Source: Candidatus Gastranaerophilales bacterium (lineage in GTDB: Bacteria; Cyanobacteriota; Vampirovibrionia; Gastranaerophilales; Gastranaerophilaceae). From it: a stretch of 64,000 nt of DNA. The DNA lies in the NCBI GenBank assembly GCA_944325185.1, contig CALUZA010000009.1:1-64000 (forward strand), read 5' to 3'. A program made the position numbers and the translations under genes. Positions within the stretch are counted from its first letter, which is position 1. Each line of letters begins with the position of its first letter. Under the pieces are notes generated by a model. It was not told the DNA's origin. It ran no database searches and was given only the letters and a program-made list of their open reading frames with translations. Shown piece by piece: positions 7,628 to 17,050 of this stretch.

Positions 7628-8563
7628 ATGATGAGAGTCGTTTTTTTTGCAACTCCTGATATAGCAATAAACAGTTTTAATTTTTTTATAAACTCGCCTG
7701 ATTATGAAGTTTTGGCTTTGGTAACTCAAAAAGCAAAACCTCAGGATAGGGGAAAAAAAGTTGTTCAACGAGAAATAACAAATATTGCAAAAAATAATGA
7801 TATTGCTGTTTTTGAGCCTGATAAAATTTCAAAAGAACCTGAAATTATTGAAAAATTAAAATCTTTAAAGCCGGATTTTTTTATTACATTTGCTTTTGGA
7901 CAAATTTTATCACAAGAGGTAATTGATATTCCGAAGTTTGCAACGATAAATTTGCATGCAAGCTTGTTGCCCGAATATAGAGGTGCTAATCCCATTGCTA
8001 CAGCAATTATAGACGGCAAAAAAATAACCGGAATTACTACTATGAAAACCGTTCTTGAATTGGATGCAGGTGATATTTGTTTGCAGGATAAAATTGAAAT
8101 AACTCCAAATATGAATGTTATTGAGTTGATGGATGAAATTTCAAAATGTTCTCCCAGCTTGTTAGATAAGACTTTAAAAGGTTTGTATGAGGGAAGTTTA
8201 AAATCTGTTGCTCAGGAAAATGATAAAGCAACTTTTACAAAAAAATTAAAAAAAGAAGATAAAAAAATAGATTGGATGGAGCCTGCTCAAAAGCTTCATA
8301 ATAAGATAAGAGGCATGTATAAAATAAATACTCCTCATACAATATTTAAAGATAAAATTGTAAAAATTTTAAAAACCGAAGTTGTTGAGGCTAATGCAGG
8401 ACAAGCGGGTGAAATTCTTGAAGTTTCAAAACTTGGAATTATTGTAAAATGCAAGGAAAATGCTTTGAAGTTACTTTTAATAAAGCCTGAGGGTAAGGGC
8501 GAAATGAGGGCTTTTGATTGGGCTAATGGTGCAAGAATTAAAAAGGGAGATTGTTTTCAGTAA
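7628..8563 (+). CDS. fmt: Methionyl-tRNA formyltransferase
   Basis: This 311-residue protein formylates initiator Met-tRNA using 10-formyl-tetrahydrofolate. The N-terminal Rossmann-like domain has VVFFATPDIAINSF and the active-site loop NLHASLLPEYRGANP (family motif HxSLLPxxRGxxP). The catalytic Asp lies in the region around ELDAGDICLQ. The C-terminal OB-like domain follows from about residue 205. Two ATG codons are adjacent (7628 and 7631) and cannot be told apart. The stop overlaps the start of aroH by one base (TAATG), showing tight coupling in the def-fmt-aroH run. Confidence 0.95.
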   Translation: MMRVVFFATPDIAINSFNFFINSPDYEVLALVTQKAKPQDRGKKVVQREITNIAKNNDIAVFEPDKISKEPEIIEKLKSLKPDFFITFAFGQILSQEVIDIPKFATINLHASLLPEYRGANPIATAIIDGKKITGITTMKTVLELDAGDICLQDKIEITPNMNVIELMDEISKCSPSLLDKTLKGLYEGSLKSVAQENDKATFTKKLKKEDKKIDWMEPAQKLHNKIRGMYKINTPHTIFKDKIVKILKTEVVEANAGQAGEILEVSKLGIIVKCKENALKLLLIKPEGKGEMRAFDWANGARIKKGDCFQ

Positions 8564-8922
8564 TGCAAAGAGGTATTAGAGGAGCAATAACGCTGGAGAA
8601 AAACTCTAAAGAAGAAATCAAATTTGCCGTAGTTGAGCTTTTGGGAAAAATTTTAGAGGAAAACAATGTTAAAACAGAAGATATTTCAAGTGTTATTTTT
8701 ACTTTAACAAAAGATTTAACAGCGGATTTTCCCGCTAAATATGCAAGAGAAAACTTTGATTTTAAATATGTTCCTATGATGTGTTATAACGAGGCAGAAG
8801 TTGATGGCGCAATAAAAATGTGTATGAGAATTTTGCTGAATTATGATACAAACAAAAGACAAGAAGAAATTAAACATATTTATCTTAAAGGTGCAGAGAT
8901 ATTAAGACAAGATTTGAAGTAG
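8563..8922 (+). CDS. aroH: Monofunctional chorismate mutase, AroH type
   Basis: This 119-residue protein begins MQRGIRGAITLEKNS, matching the AroH fold (trimeric barrel, Bacillus-type) with R at positions 3 and 6 for substrate binding. Further signatures are the central VIFTLTKDLTADFPAKYAR and the late KHIYLKGAEILRQDL. It converts chorismate to prephenate for phenylalanine and tyrosine synthesis. The ATG at 8563 overlaps the fmt stop (TAATG), with GGGAG about 14 bases upstream. An upstream in-frame TTG at 8551 is less likely. AroH-type enzymes differ from the AroQ type and are common in Firmicutes and cyanobacteria. Confidence 0.9.
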   Translation: MQRGIRGAITLEKNSKEEIKFAVVELLGKILEENNVKTEDISSVIFTLTKDLTADFPAKYARENFDFKYVPMMCYNEAEVDGAIKMCMRILLNYDTNKRQEEIKHIYLKGAEILRQDLK

Positions 8923-8928
8923 GTAAAA

Positions 8929-10278
8929 ATGTCAAAAATAATTAAAAAAGAAGAAGTTGAATATCCATATTTGGAAAAACCATTGAGTGTTTATACTTTT
9001 GAAAACGGTCACAAGGCAATTTTGGCTTACAAGAAAAGCCCTATGATAAATGTAAGCTCTTGGGTTAAAACGGGTTCGATAAATGAAAATGTTGAAAATA
9101 ATGGAGTTTCACATTTTGTTGAACATCTTTTATTTAAGGGAACAACAAAATATCCGGCAGGTTGTTTTGACAGAACAATGGAGCAAAAGGGCGGTATAAT
9201 TAATGCTGCAACTTGGAAAGATTACACTTTTTATTATATAAATATTCCAAAAGAACACTTTAATATTGCACTTGAAATGCATGCTGATATGATAGTTGAT
9301 GCGCAATTTCCAAAAGAGGAAATAGGCTCAAAATTTGATCCTGCAGGCAAAGAACCCGAAGATAAAAGAGAAAGATATGTTGTAATTGAAGAAATTAGAA
9401 TGGGTGAAGATAATAATTGGCGTAAAGTTTATAAAAATTTAAATTCTTCAATGTATGAAAATCATCCTTATAAGCGTGAAGTTATCGGTACAAAAGAAAT
9501 AATTGCAAATATTTCACAAGAAGATATTATTCGCTATTATAGAACTTTTTATACTCCGTCAAATATTACAACAATTGTTGTTGGTGAGTTTGATGAAGAT
9601 AAAGTTGTCAAATTAATACAGGATAATTTTAAATTTAAGGACAATTCTGATATTGAAAAATGCATTCCGGATAATAAAGAAAGGGAAATTTATATTAAAA
9701 ATCCTAAGGTTGTTGTTGACTATGCTCAAATTAATACAGGTTATATAATGATAGGCGCATTGGCAGACAGTGCTAAAAATTTAAAAGAAACAATAGCTTT
9801 AGATTTGCTATCAACGATTTTAGGTGACGGTAAAAGTTCAAGATTGTATTCGGATTTAATTGAAAGTAAGCAAGAACCTTATTATTATCAGCTTGAAAGC
9901 TGCCATTATCAATTTAAAGATGGCGATAACTTCTTTATTGAGGCAAACTTTGAAGCTTCAAAAAAAGACGTCGTCATTAATGATTTAAAAAATCATCTAA
10001 AAAAACTTGAAAAAATTGAATTAAATGAATTAACAAAAGCAAAAAAAAGAGCAAAAGTGAATTTTGCGCAAGATTCAGAAATGGTTGCAGACATTGCAGA
10101 TGCAATTGGTTACTGGACAACGGTTTGTGATGATATCACTCTTGCGAAAGAATATTTATCTACTCTTGAAGAAATTGACTGCGAATATTTACAAGAAATT
10201 GCAAGGAAATATTTGAATCCTGAAAATGTTGCAGTCAGCTTACTTTTGCCTGAAGGAGAAAATAATGAAACATTATAA
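8929..10278 (+). CDS. M16 family zinc peptidase, active subunit
   Basis: This 449-residue protein has the inverted zinc motif HFVEHLLFKGT (His62, Glu65, His66). A third metal ligand is expected in the VVIEEIRMGED region (about 150). Two halves of the pitrilysin/processing-peptidase fold follow. A short insertion with Asp, Pro and Lys/Glu (GSKFDPAGKEPEDKRER) sits just before the third-ligand helix and is unusual. The gene overlaps a second M16 gene that lacks the zinc motif, so the pair probably forms a heterodimer like PqqL/YmxG-type or mitochondrial processing peptidases. Its substrate is unknown. No signal peptide is seen, so it is likely cytoplasmic unless exported another way. Confidence 0.9.
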   Translation: MSKIIKKEEVEYPYLEKPLSVYTFENGHKAILAYKKSPMINVSSWVKTGSINENVENNGVSHFVEHLLFKGTTKYPAGCFDRTMEQKGGIINAATWKDYTFYYINIPKEHFNIALEMHADMIVDAQFPKEEIGSKFDPAGKEPEDKRERYVVIEEIRMGEDNNWRKVYKNLNSSMYENHPYKREVIGTKEIIANISQEDIIRYYRTFYTPSNITTIVVGEFDEDKVVKLIQDNFKFKDNSDIEKCIPDNKEREIYIKNPKVVVDYAQINTGYIMIGALADSAKNLKETIALDLLSTILGDGKSSRLYSDLIESKQEPYYYQLESCHYQFKDGDNFFIEANFEASKKDVVINDLKNHLKKLEKIELNELTKAKKRAKVNFAQDSEMVADIADAIGYWTTVCDDITLAKEYLSTLEEIDCEYLQEIARKYLNPENVAVSLLLPEGENNETL

Positions 10279-11494
10279 TCTTAACGGAGTTGATCTTCTT
10301 TTTGAAAGAACACCGAAAACACCCAGAATTTCCGTAAATTTTTTCTTTAAAGTGAATAAAAAAGAAAAATATTTTGGTGTTAATGCACTATTGGCAAGGC
10401 TTCTGCTTCAAGGTACCAAAAAATATAACGCACTTGAGCTTTCAAAAGAATTTGAAGAAGAATGTATAGATATAAATTTTAAATCAAAACAAGACTATAT
10501 TAAAGCCGGCATGGTATTTTTGAATGAAGATTTTAATAAGGCAATGACGCTTTTAAAGGAGTTGCTTTTAAATTCAACTTTTGATGATTTTAATAAAGAG
10601 GTTTTGAAAATTAAAGGTGAAATAGTTTCGGATTTAGATAATCCAAAAATGAAGTTAACAGATGCATTTGTAAAAAATATTTTTAAAAATCATCCTTATA
10701 GTTCAACTCACACAAGAATTTTAGAGGATATAGATAAAATCACTAAAGAAGATGTGATTAATGCACATAAAGATTTGCTGAATTCTCAAAAAACTATTGT
10801 GATAGTTGGTGATATTGAAGATGAGAATAATTTGTTTGAATATTTGGAAAAAGAATTTTCCTTTATGAAAACAAATAATTCATCTGATGAAATCGAAGAT
10901 ATTTTTTCTTTTGAAAAAGATGAAAACATTTGGCTTACTAAAAATGATGCATCGCAAGCGCAGATTATACAAGGATGTCTTGTTGAATCTTTTAAGAGTG
11001 ATTTATGTGCTAAGCTAGCAGTTTTAAATAATATTTTAGGTTCTTCTGGTTTATCATCAAGATTATTTGTTAATTTAAGGGACAAGCAAGGGCTTGCATA
11101 CACTGTAAGAAGTCAGTATGAAACTCTTTTGCATAGCGGAATATTCAATATGTATATTGGAACTGCGCCTGTAAATATAGAAAAATCTTTAAATGGATTT
11201 AAAGAAGAATTGCAAAAATTGGCAGATGTTCCTCCGAGTGATGTTGAGCTTCAGGGAGCAAAGGAAAATATTTCAGGTAGAATGAAATATTTTAGTCAAA
11301 ATAATTCTCAAATCGCCTCAGTTAGCGGATACAATTATATTATGGGGCTTGGATTGGATTATAATGATAGGTTTATTGAAGAAATTTATAAAGTTACAAA
11401 AAATGATGTTTCGGATATGGCAAAAAAACTTTTAGATTTTCCTAAAATGACTGTTATAATTGCTCCTGAGGAATTTAAGCCTAAAGGGTTTTAA
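10265..11494 (+). CDS. M16 family peptidase-like protein, non-catalytic subunit
   Basis: This protein has about 409 residues. It shows the M16 fold but no HxxEH: the equivalent region reads ALLARLLLQGTKKYNALELS. The C-terminal half keeps the family's SSRLFVNLRDKQGLAYTVRS segment, the R/Y substrate-binding region. By analogy with paired M16 proteins it would serve as the structural partner of the catalytic subunit encoded just upstream. ATG 10265 has GAAGGAG nine bases upstream and overlaps the previous gene by 14 bases. The upstream in-frame start at 10226 would sit deep inside that gene and is rejected. It is the last gene of the def operon. Confidence 0.88.
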   Translation: MKHYNLNGVDLLFERTPKTPRISVNFFFKVNKKEKYFGVNALLARLLLQGTKKYNALELSKEFEEECIDINFKSKQDYIKAGMVFLNEDFNKAMTLLKELLLNSTFDDFNKEVLKIKGEIVSDLDNPKMKLTDAFVKNIFKNHPYSSTHTRILEDIDKITKEDVINAHKDLLNSQKTIVIVGDIEDENNLFEYLEKEFSFMKTNNSSDEIEDIFSFEKDENIWLTKNDASQAQIIQGCLVESFKSDLCAKLAVLNNILGSSGLSSRLFVNLRDKQGLAYTVRSQYETLLHSGIFNMYIGTAPVNIEKSLNGFKEELQKLADVPPSDVELQGAKENISGRMKYFSQNNSQIASVSGYNYIMGLGLDYNDRFIEEIYKVTKNDVSDMAKKLLDFPKMTVIIAPEEFKPKGF

Positions 11495-11525
11495 TAATCT
11501 ACTACATTTATATTACATTTCTTAA

Positions 11526-11555
11526 CAATCTATTTTCTTTTATGAAAATAGATTG
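11526..11555 (+). other. Perfect AT-rich stem-loop after the def operon
   Basis: CAATCTATTTTC (11526-11537) and its exact complement (11544-11555) flank a six-base loop. There is no T run after it. It may stabilise or process the 3' end of the operon mRNA, ahead of the terminator at 11597-11620. Confidence 0.5.
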
Positions 11556-11596
11556 TATTATAAATATGTTGTTAATGCTTCGGCTAGTATGCGAAT

Positions 11597-11620
11597 TGGG
11601 GTAAGTACCCCATTTTTTTT
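11597..11620 (+). terminator. Rho-independent terminator
   Basis: TGGGGTA/TACCCCA forms a GC-rich hairpin (11597-11612) and is followed directly by eight T. It lies about 100 bases after the second M16 gene and closes the def transcription unit. Confidence 0.85.
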
Positions 11621-11697
11621 CCTCAAAATCATACTTTTAAACTAAATACATAACTAAAAAATATGCTAAACTTAACTTGTGAAAGGAGCATAGTTTA

Positions 11698-12165
11698 ATG
11701 GATCCGAAAGACGAAAAATATTTAATTTTGGAACAATATAGAATTTATTCAGATGCTAAAGAAAAGTTTATCGATAGACAGTTTTCAACAAACAGGTTTT
11801 ATCTTGTATTGAATATTATTATTTTAATTGCAACATATATTTTAAGCACATTAACACCTCAATATCCCCCTGTTATTGTTCTTTGTGTTATCGGGATTGC
11901 TGCTACATTGATGTGGTGGATGAATATAGATTCTTATCAACTTTTAATAAAAGTAAAATATGCAAAAGTTTTGGAATATTTGGAAACTAAACTTCCCGAG
12001 CAGCCTTATCATAAGGAATTTGTTGACTATAGTCAGATGAAAAAGAAGAATAATTTGATTGTATTTGGAGATTTCCAAAAGATTTTAACTTTGGTAATTG
12101 CTTGTGTATATTTTGTTGTTTGCACTTATAGCATTACTAATATGATTAAATACCAAATGATGTAA
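11698..12165 (+). CDS. Small integral membrane protein, possibly RipA/SLATT-like
   Basis: This 155-residue protein has a charged N-terminal helix (LILEQYRIYSDAKEKFIDRQ). A helical hairpin follows, with membrane segments at about 33-50 and 57-75. A cytosolic loop carries SYQLLIKVKYAKVLEYLETKLP, and a third membrane helix lies at about 122-143. The pattern of a helix ending in DRQFSTNRFYLVLNI before a membrane hairpin resembles RipA-type octameric membrane proteins and the SLATT two-helix effector family. I cannot choose between them or exclude a chance match. A strong GAAAGGAGC site supports the start. It is monocistronic, with a terminator on each side. Confidence 0.55.
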   Translation: MDPKDEKYLILEQYRIYSDAKEKFIDRQFSTNRFYLVLNIIILIATYILSTLTPQYPPVIVLCVIGIAATLMWWMNIDSYQLLIKVKYAKVLEYLETKLPEQPYHKEFVDYSQMKKKNNLIVFGDFQKILTLVIACVYFVVCTYSITNMIKYQMM

Positions 12166-12186
12166 TGAAAAAGATTAAATCTATTT

Positions 12187-12216
12187 AAAAGCCGAATTAT
12201 ATTCGGCTTTTATTTT
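12187..12216 (+). terminator. Rho-independent terminator
   Basis: AAAGCCGAAT/ATTCGGCTTT is a 10-bp stem with a three-base loop followed by TATTTT. It ends the small membrane protein gene just before the ribE promoter. Confidence 0.9.
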
Positions 12217-12226
12217 ACCTTTTTTG

Positions 12227-12235
12227 TGTTATTTT
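12227..12235 (+). promoter_or_regulatory. Extended -10 promoter of ribE, probably leaderless
   Basis: TGT-TATTTT at 12227-12235 lies exactly 6 bases before the ATG at 12242. There is no ribosome-binding site between them. The start codon would be at or next to the transcription start. Confidence 0.55.
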
Positions 12236-12241
12236 ATTATT

Positions 12242-12874
12242 ATGTTTACCGGTTTGATTGAAACAATTGGCAAGGTTGAAGTTTTTTCAATAAGTACATT
12301 AGGCGCAAAAATTAAAATTAAAATAAATAATTTTTGTGATTTTTCAGATGTAAAAATTGGGGATTCAATTTCGATAAATGGAGTTTGTCTTAGCGTTGTT
12401 TCAATTGATCAACCTTTTTTTGAAGCGGAAGTTATGAAAGAAACTTTAAATGTGACTAATTTAAAGTATTTAAAAAAAGGAGATGAAGTCAATCTTGAGC
12501 GTGCGCTGAAAATAAATTCAAGGCTAGATGGGCATATTGTATCGGGACATATCGATCTAGTTGCAAAAGTTAAATCAATTAAACAGGAAGGTTTTTCAAA
12601 AAAAATTGTCTTTTTGTGTAACTCGGATTTAATTATTAAAAAAGGTTCAATTGCAATTAATGGAGTGAGCCTTACTGTTAGTGATATTGGGGTTGATTTT
12701 TTTGAAGTTTCTTTAATTCCTGAGACTTTGAAAAGTACAAATTTAAAAAATTTAAAAATTGGTGATATAGTTAATATTGAATATGATTTATTTGCAAAAT
12801 ATATTAAAAAGTTTGTGGTTGGTTCAAAAGAAGAAAAAATCACACTTGAATTTTTAAAAGAAAACGGTTTCTAA
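12242..12874 (+). CDS. ribE: Riboflavin synthase, alpha subunit type
   Basis: This 210-residue enzyme dismutates two molecules of 6,7-dimethyl-8-ribityllumazine to riboflavin. It has the canonical N-terminus [13 protein letters not shown] and two lumazine-binding barrels, each starting with an IEtxGxV-like strand. [15 protein letters not shown] joins the halves. [14 protein letters not shown] in repeat two mirrors [14 protein letters not shown] in repeat one. The ATG at 12242 is chosen because the family begins with MFTG; the upstream in-frame start adds only MCYFII. It is followed 25 bases later by ribBA, giving most of the riboflavin pathway except RibD and lumazine synthase. No FMN riboswitch is visible upstream. 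Confidence 0.95.
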   Translation: MFTGLIETIGKVEVFSISTLGAKIKIKINNFCDFSDVKIGDSISINGVCLSVVSIDQPFFEAEVMKETLNVTNLKYLKKGDEVNLERALKINSRLDGHIVSGHIDLVAKVKSIKQEGFSKKIVFLCNSDLIIKKGSIAINGVSLTVSDIGVDFFEVSLIPETLKSTNLKNLKIGDIVNIEYDLFAKYIKKFVVGSKEEKITLEFLKENGF

Positions 12875-12899
12875 TTGTTTTCTTAAGGAGGTTGAAATT

Positions 12900-14099
12900 A
12901 TGTTTAGCACAATAGAAAATGCTCTTTTAGATTATGCAAAAGGTAAAATAATTATCGTTGTTGATGACGAAGATCGTGAAAATGAAGGCGATATGATTTG
13001 CAATGCAAAATTTGCAACCCCTGAAGCAATAAATTATATGGCGCAAAACGCTAGAGGTCTTATTTGTGTTGCTATAGATAAAGAAATTGCAGCTAAAATG
13101 AAGCTTGAGCAAATGGTGGTTCAAAACACAGAAAGTATGAAAACCGCTTTTACTGTTTCAATAGATGCTGATGAAAAATTCGGTGTTACAACAGGTATTT
13201 CCGCTTTTGATAGAGCAAAAACAATAGAAGTTTTGATTAATCCAAATTCTTCTCCTGAAGATTTAAGACGCCCCGGACATTTGTTTCCTTGTGTTTCAAG
13301 ACAAGGCGGAGTATTGGAGAGAATAGGGCATACTGAAGCTGTTGTTGATTTGGCAAAATTAACTAATCTTCCGCATGCAGGTGCTATGTGCGAAATGATG
13401 ACTCCGGACGGACACATGGCACGCAGAGATTATATTTTGGATTTTGCGAAAAAAAATGATATAAAAGTAATAACTGTTGCAGATTTGGTTAAATATCGTA
13501 TAAAAAATGAGTGTACGGTTAAGATGGAGGCAAGTGCAAAATTACCTACTCAATTTGGAGAGTTTGTGATTTTGGGTTATAGGAATATTTTAAACAATGA
13601 TGAATATGTTGCACTTGTAAAAGATGATAAATCTGATAAAATTCCTATGGTTAGAGTTCATTCGGAGTGTCTAACAGGTGATGTTTTTCATAGTTTAAGG
13701 TGCGATTGCAATTATCAACTTCATACTGCACTTTCAATGATAAATGAATACGGAAAAGGCGCACTTGTTTATATGAGAGGGCATGAAGGCAGAGGAATAG
13801 GTTTAATTAACAAGATAAAAGCTTATGCTCTGCAAGATATGGGCGAAGATACCGTTCAAGCCAATGTTTCTTTGGGGTTTGCTCCTGATTTAAGGGATTA
13901 TGGTACAGGAGCTCAAATTTTAAGGCAGCTGGGATATTCTAAATTTAATCTTTTGACAAATAATCCAAAAAAAATAAAGGGTTTAGAAGGATATGGTTTA
14001 GAAATTGTTGAAAGATTGCCGATTGAGCCAACTATAAATAAGTATAATGAAAAATATATAAAGACAAAAATTGAAAAAATGCACCATATGATAGGTTAA
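12900..14099 (+). CDS. ribBA: Bifunctional DHBP synthase / GTP cyclohydrolase II
   Basis: This 399-residue protein fuses two riboflavin enzymes. Residues 1-200 are 3,4-dihydroxy-2-butanone-4-phosphate synthase, with the acidic metal site [10 protein letters not shown] and HTEAVVDL. Residues 205-399 are GTP cyclohydrolase II, with zinc cysteines in [14 protein letters not shown] and the catalytic stretch [14 protein letters not shown]. It supplies both precursors of lumazine, from ribulose 5-phosphate and from GTP. The start has AAGGAGG eight bases upstream, a far stronger site than that of ribE. It is co-transcribed with ribE. Confidence 0.96.
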   Translation: MFSTIENALLDYAKGKIIIVVDDEDRENEGDMICNAKFATPEAINYMAQNARGLICVAIDKEIAAKMKLEQMVVQNTESMKTAFTVSIDADEKFGVTTGISAFDRAKTIEVLINPNSSPEDLRRPGHLFPCVSRQGGVLERIGHTEAVVDLAKLTNLPHAGAMCEMMTPDGHMARRDYILDFAKKNDIKVITVADLVKYRIKNECTVKMEASAKLPTQFGEFVILGYRNILNNDEYVALVKDDKSDKIPMVRVHSECLTGDVFHSLRCDCNYQLHTALSMINEYGKGALVYMRGHEGRGIGLINKIKAYALQDMGEDTVQANVSLGFAPDLRDYGTGAQILRQLGYSKFNLLTNNPKKIKGLEGYGLEIVERLPIEPTINKYNEKYIKTKIEKMHHMIG

Positions 14100-14201
14100 G
14101 GGTGTATTTGTAACAATTGTTGATACATTTCTACATAATTGTTTGATAATAACTTTACTTGTGTGGTACAATTTGTAAAAACCAAGGAAAGTATTGCTTT
14201 T

Positions 14202-15176
14202 ATGTATGATGTTGCTGTATTAGAAGAAAAATATTTTAGAGTATTCCAAGGGGCGTACAATGATTTTCGCCTGAGAGCCAGAACCGATTATAGATTTGAA
14301 ATTGACCCTCTTTTGTATGAAGATTTTATCGAATCTTTTGAAAAAGGTTTGATTAACTGTATTATTTTGCTTGAGGATTCAATTCCAACAGGCTTTTTAG
14401 CATATACTGCAGTTCCGCATGATGTTATTGAGTTGTTTGTTATACACTGTCTTGGTTGTGAAGATATAACTCAAAAAAGAAGATGTTTGTTTGAAAAATT
14501 TATGGAAATAACTAAAAGTCAAAGAAAGCATGCCGCAGTTAGTTATGCTATGCTTGGAGTTCAAGAAACATTTAAAAAAGATGTTGCGGAATTTGGTTTT
14601 AATTTCATTGATACCGGCGTTGTTGTATTTGATATTAAAAACAAACAACTAATTAAGGACATTTCACAGTTTAATTTTATGGAATTGCCTATAGGGTATA
14701 AATTAACTCCATATAGAGATATTTATTTTGAAGAATTGTCTGAAGCTATATATTATTCATTTAAAGATTCATCAGATGTGAATTTTGATGCGAGGTTTGC
14801 TTCAATTGATGGTTGCAGAGATATAACACATAAAATTACAACATCTATATATGGAAGATTTTTACCTCAGGCAAGCAAAATATTATTGTATGAAAACAGA
14901 CTTGTTGGTTTTTGTCTTGCAAATGTTACGGGAGATGGAATTGCAAATTTACCATTAATTGGAATATTGCCTGAACATCGTGGTCAAAAATTATCAAAGT
15001 CTCTTGTGAAAGCCGCAGTAGTTGATATAATTAAATTACATCAAGGCGGAATAGTAGATTTAAATGAATTAAATGCGAGTTTAGATTTAAATTTACAAAG
15101 TGCAGTTAAAATGTATGAATCCGTTGGATTTGTTCAATCATATAGATATTCGCAGGCATATTTGCCCAGAGGATAG
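14202..15176 (+). CDS. GNAT-like acetyltransferase, probable tandem domains
   Basis: This protein has about 324 residues. The N-terminal half (about 1-155) looks like a divergent GNAT fold without a clear acetyl-CoA loop. The C-terminal half (about 170-324) has a better match: strands KILLYENRLVGFCLANVTG, then LPLIGILPEHRGQKLSKSL, which fits the R/QxxGxG/A acetyl-CoA loop, and the family ending SAVKMYESVGFVQSYRY. It probably acetylates a small molecule or protein amine; the substrate is unknown. The ATG at 14202 has GGAAAG ten bases upstream. In-frame TTG (14139) and GTG (14163) starts are possible. serA follows after 12 bases. Confidence 0.65.
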   Translation: MYDVAVLEEKYFRVFQGAYNDFRLRARTDYRFEIDPLLYEDFIESFEKGLINCIILLEDSIPTGFLAYTAVPHDVIELFVIHCLGCEDITQKRRCLFEKFMEITKSQRKHAAVSYAMLGVQETFKKDVAEFGFNFIDTGVVVFDIKNKQLIKDISQFNFMELPIGYKLTPYRDIYFEELSEAIYYSFKDSSDVNFDARFASIDGCRDITHKITTSIYGRFLPQASKILLYENRLVGFCLANVTGDGIANLPLIGILPEHRGQKLSKSLVKAAVVDIIKLHQGGIVDLNELNASLDLNLQSAVKMYESVGFVQSYRYSQAYLPRG

Positions 15177-15188
15177 AAAGCGGGGAAA

Positions 15189-16766
15189 ATGTTTAAAGTA
15201 TTGGTGACGGATAAAATTAATGATTTAGCCGTAAAGATTGTAGCTCGCGTTGCGCAGGCAGATAATCTTCCTACAATGGATGAAGATGAATTATGTAAGA
15301 TTATTGGTGAATATGATGCTCTTTTGGTTCGTTCTCAAACAAAAGTTACCGAAAAAGTTATTGAAGCGGGAAAAAAGCTTAAAATAATCGGACGTGCGGG
15401 TGTTGGAGTTGATAATATTGACGTTAACGCCGCAACGCAAAAGGGTATTATTGTTGTTAATTCTCCTGATGGTAATACTCACGCTGCCGCAGAACATACA
15501 ATTGCAATGATGATGGCAATGTCAAGAAATATTCCTGCTGCAGATGCTTCTGTTAAAAACGGTTTATGGGAACGTTCAAAGTTTACCGGTGTCGAGGTTT
15601 ACAATAAAACATTGGGTATAATTGGGCTTGGAAAAATAGGTTCTCACGTTGCAAATGTTGCAATGGCATTAGGGATGAAGGTTGTTGTATGCGATCCTTA
15701 TGCAAACCCTGAAATGGTTGAAAAAATGGGTGCAAAGTATATTAAGCATTTAGATGATTTTTGGGGATTGTGTGATTATATAACAATTCATACTCCAAAA
15801 ACAAAAGAAACTACAGGTTTGATAAATGTTAATTCTTTAAACAGGATGAAAAAAGGAGTTAGGATAATTAACTGTGCAAGAGGCGGAATCATTGATGAAA
15901 AAGCTTTGTGTGAAGCGGTTAAATCGGGACAAGTTGCACAATGTGCTATTGATGTTTATGAAGATGAAAAAAATGTTTCAAATTCACCTTTGTTGGAGCT
16001 TGGAAAAAGTGCTATATTAACTCCTCATTTAGGTGCAAGCACCGATGAAGCACAAATAAATGTTGCGCTTGATGTTGCAAATCAGGTTGTAGAGGTTTTA
16101 TCCGGCGGTAATGCAACAAGCGCAATTAATATTCCTGCTCTAAAACCTCATAAATTGGAAGCAGTGAAAGAATATATGGATTTAGCGCAAAATATTGCAG
16201 AAATTGCTTCTCAAATGACAGCGGGTGCAATTAAGGAAATTTCTGTTGCAGTTGGCGGAAAGCTTTCTTCTTTAGATATTTCACCATTGGAAATCGCTAT
16301 TTTAAAAGGTGTTTTAAGTGCCAATATGGTTGGAATAAATTATGTTAATGCTCCTTTGATTGCAAAACAAAGGGGGATTGAAGTTAAAACATCCAAAACA
16401 AATGACAGCGAAAATTCAATCGAGGTTGTTATCAAAACACAGGATAATTCAACGGTTGTTAAAGGTTCTTTAATTGCAAAAGATATTAAGCATATTGTTA
16501 AAATAAATAATTATAAAGTTTCAATTGAGCCTAAAAAACACATGCTTTTGGTTCCGCATATTAATAAACCGAATATGGTAGCAAAAGTTGCAAGTGTGTT
16601 GGGGGCAGATGATATTAATATATCAGGCATGCAAGTTGCTCAATGTTCGGATAATTCTAATCAATCAATAATGATTATAAATACAGATAGTGAAGTAAAA
16701 AACGAAACAATAGAGAAGATAATATTAATAGATGGTGTTGATAAAGCTAAGTACATAGGGCTTTAA
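15189..16766 (+). CDS. serA: D-3-phosphoglycerate dehydrogenase
   Basis: This 525-residue protein is the long (type 1) form. It has substrate-binding and NAD-binding domains (dinucleotide motif [14 protein letters not shown] near residue 145) and the catalytic HLGAST motif near residue 277. An allosteric ASB domain (about 310-445) and a C-terminal ACT domain (about 452-525, with [20 protein letters not shown]) complete it. It oxidises 3-phosphoglycerate to start serine synthesis. The ACT and ASB domains suggest serine feedback. A GCGGGGAAA site precedes ATG. It lies 12 bases after the GNAT-like gene and ends before a strong hairpin. Confidence 0.95.
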   Translation: MFKVLVTDKINDLAVKIVARVAQADNLPTMDEDELCKIIGEYDALLVRSQTKVTEKVIEAGKKLKIIGRAGVGVDNIDVNAATQKGIIVVNSPDGNTHAAAEHTIAMMMAMSRNIPAADASVKNGLWERSKFTGVEVYNKTLGIIGLGKIGSHVANVAMALGMKVVVCDPYANPEMVEKMGAKYIKHLDDFWGLCDYITIHTPKTKETTGLINVNSLNRMKKGVRIINCARGGIIDEKALCEAVKSGQVAQCAIDVYEDEKNVSNSPLLELGKSAILTPHLGASTDEAQINVALDVANQVVEVLSGGNATSAINIPALKPHKLEAVKEYMDLAQNIAEIASQMTAGAIKEISVAVGGKLSSLDISPLEIAILKGVLSANMVGINYVNAPLIAKQRGIEVKTSKTNDSENSIEVVIKTQDNSTVVKGSLIAKDIKHIVKINNYKVSIEPKKHMLLVPHINKPNMVAKVASVLGADDINISGMQVAQCSDNSNQSIMIINTDSEVKNETIEKIILIDGVDKAKYIGL

Positions 16767-16797
16767 GCTTTTTAGCAAAAAACCGTCAATTAACAAC

Positions 16798-16840
16798 AAA
16801 ATTACCCCACTTTACTAATATTAAGAGGGGTAATTTTTTT
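16798..16840 (+). terminator. Rho-independent terminator after serA
   Basis: AAAATTACCCC (16798-16808) pairs with GGGGTAATTTT (16827-16837) across an 18-base loop and is followed by more T. The remaining bases to 17050 are AT-rich and show no gene. Confidence 0.8.
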
Positions 16841-17050
16841 GTAAAATATTTCTAAAACAAACTATAAAAATTGTTGCTTTATGCTTGCGTTTGTAGTTTA
16901 CTAATTTTAAATAAATCAGTTTGTGTTGTGTGAAGTTTTGTAAATAAAATTGATTTTTTAAAGAGATTAAAAGCAAAAAAAATAAATCAGCAGTTTTATA
17001 AGAAGTATCAGTGTAAAAAAAATATAAAAGGTAAAGTGAGGTATAAAAAA

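Noticed and set aside
8929-11494. PQQ synthesis or lantibiotic processing peptidase pair
   Set aside because: M16 pairs occur in such systems, but no precursor peptide, radical SAM or transporter gene is nearby; neighbours are def, fmt and aroH.
11698-12165. SLATT effector of a CBASS system
   Set aside because: The helix-hairpin plan is similar, but no cyclase, SMODS, SLOG or TIR gene is adjacent, so a defence role is not supported.
12100-12240. FMN riboswitch before ribE
   Set aside because: The 76 bases between the preceding stop and ribE hold only a terminator and a -10 box; no FMN-element sequences such as AGGGGC...GAAAT are seen.
12224-12241. Earlier start for riboflavin synthase (MCYFII)
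   Set aside because: The family begins with MFTGLIE, and the extra codons overlap the -10 box.
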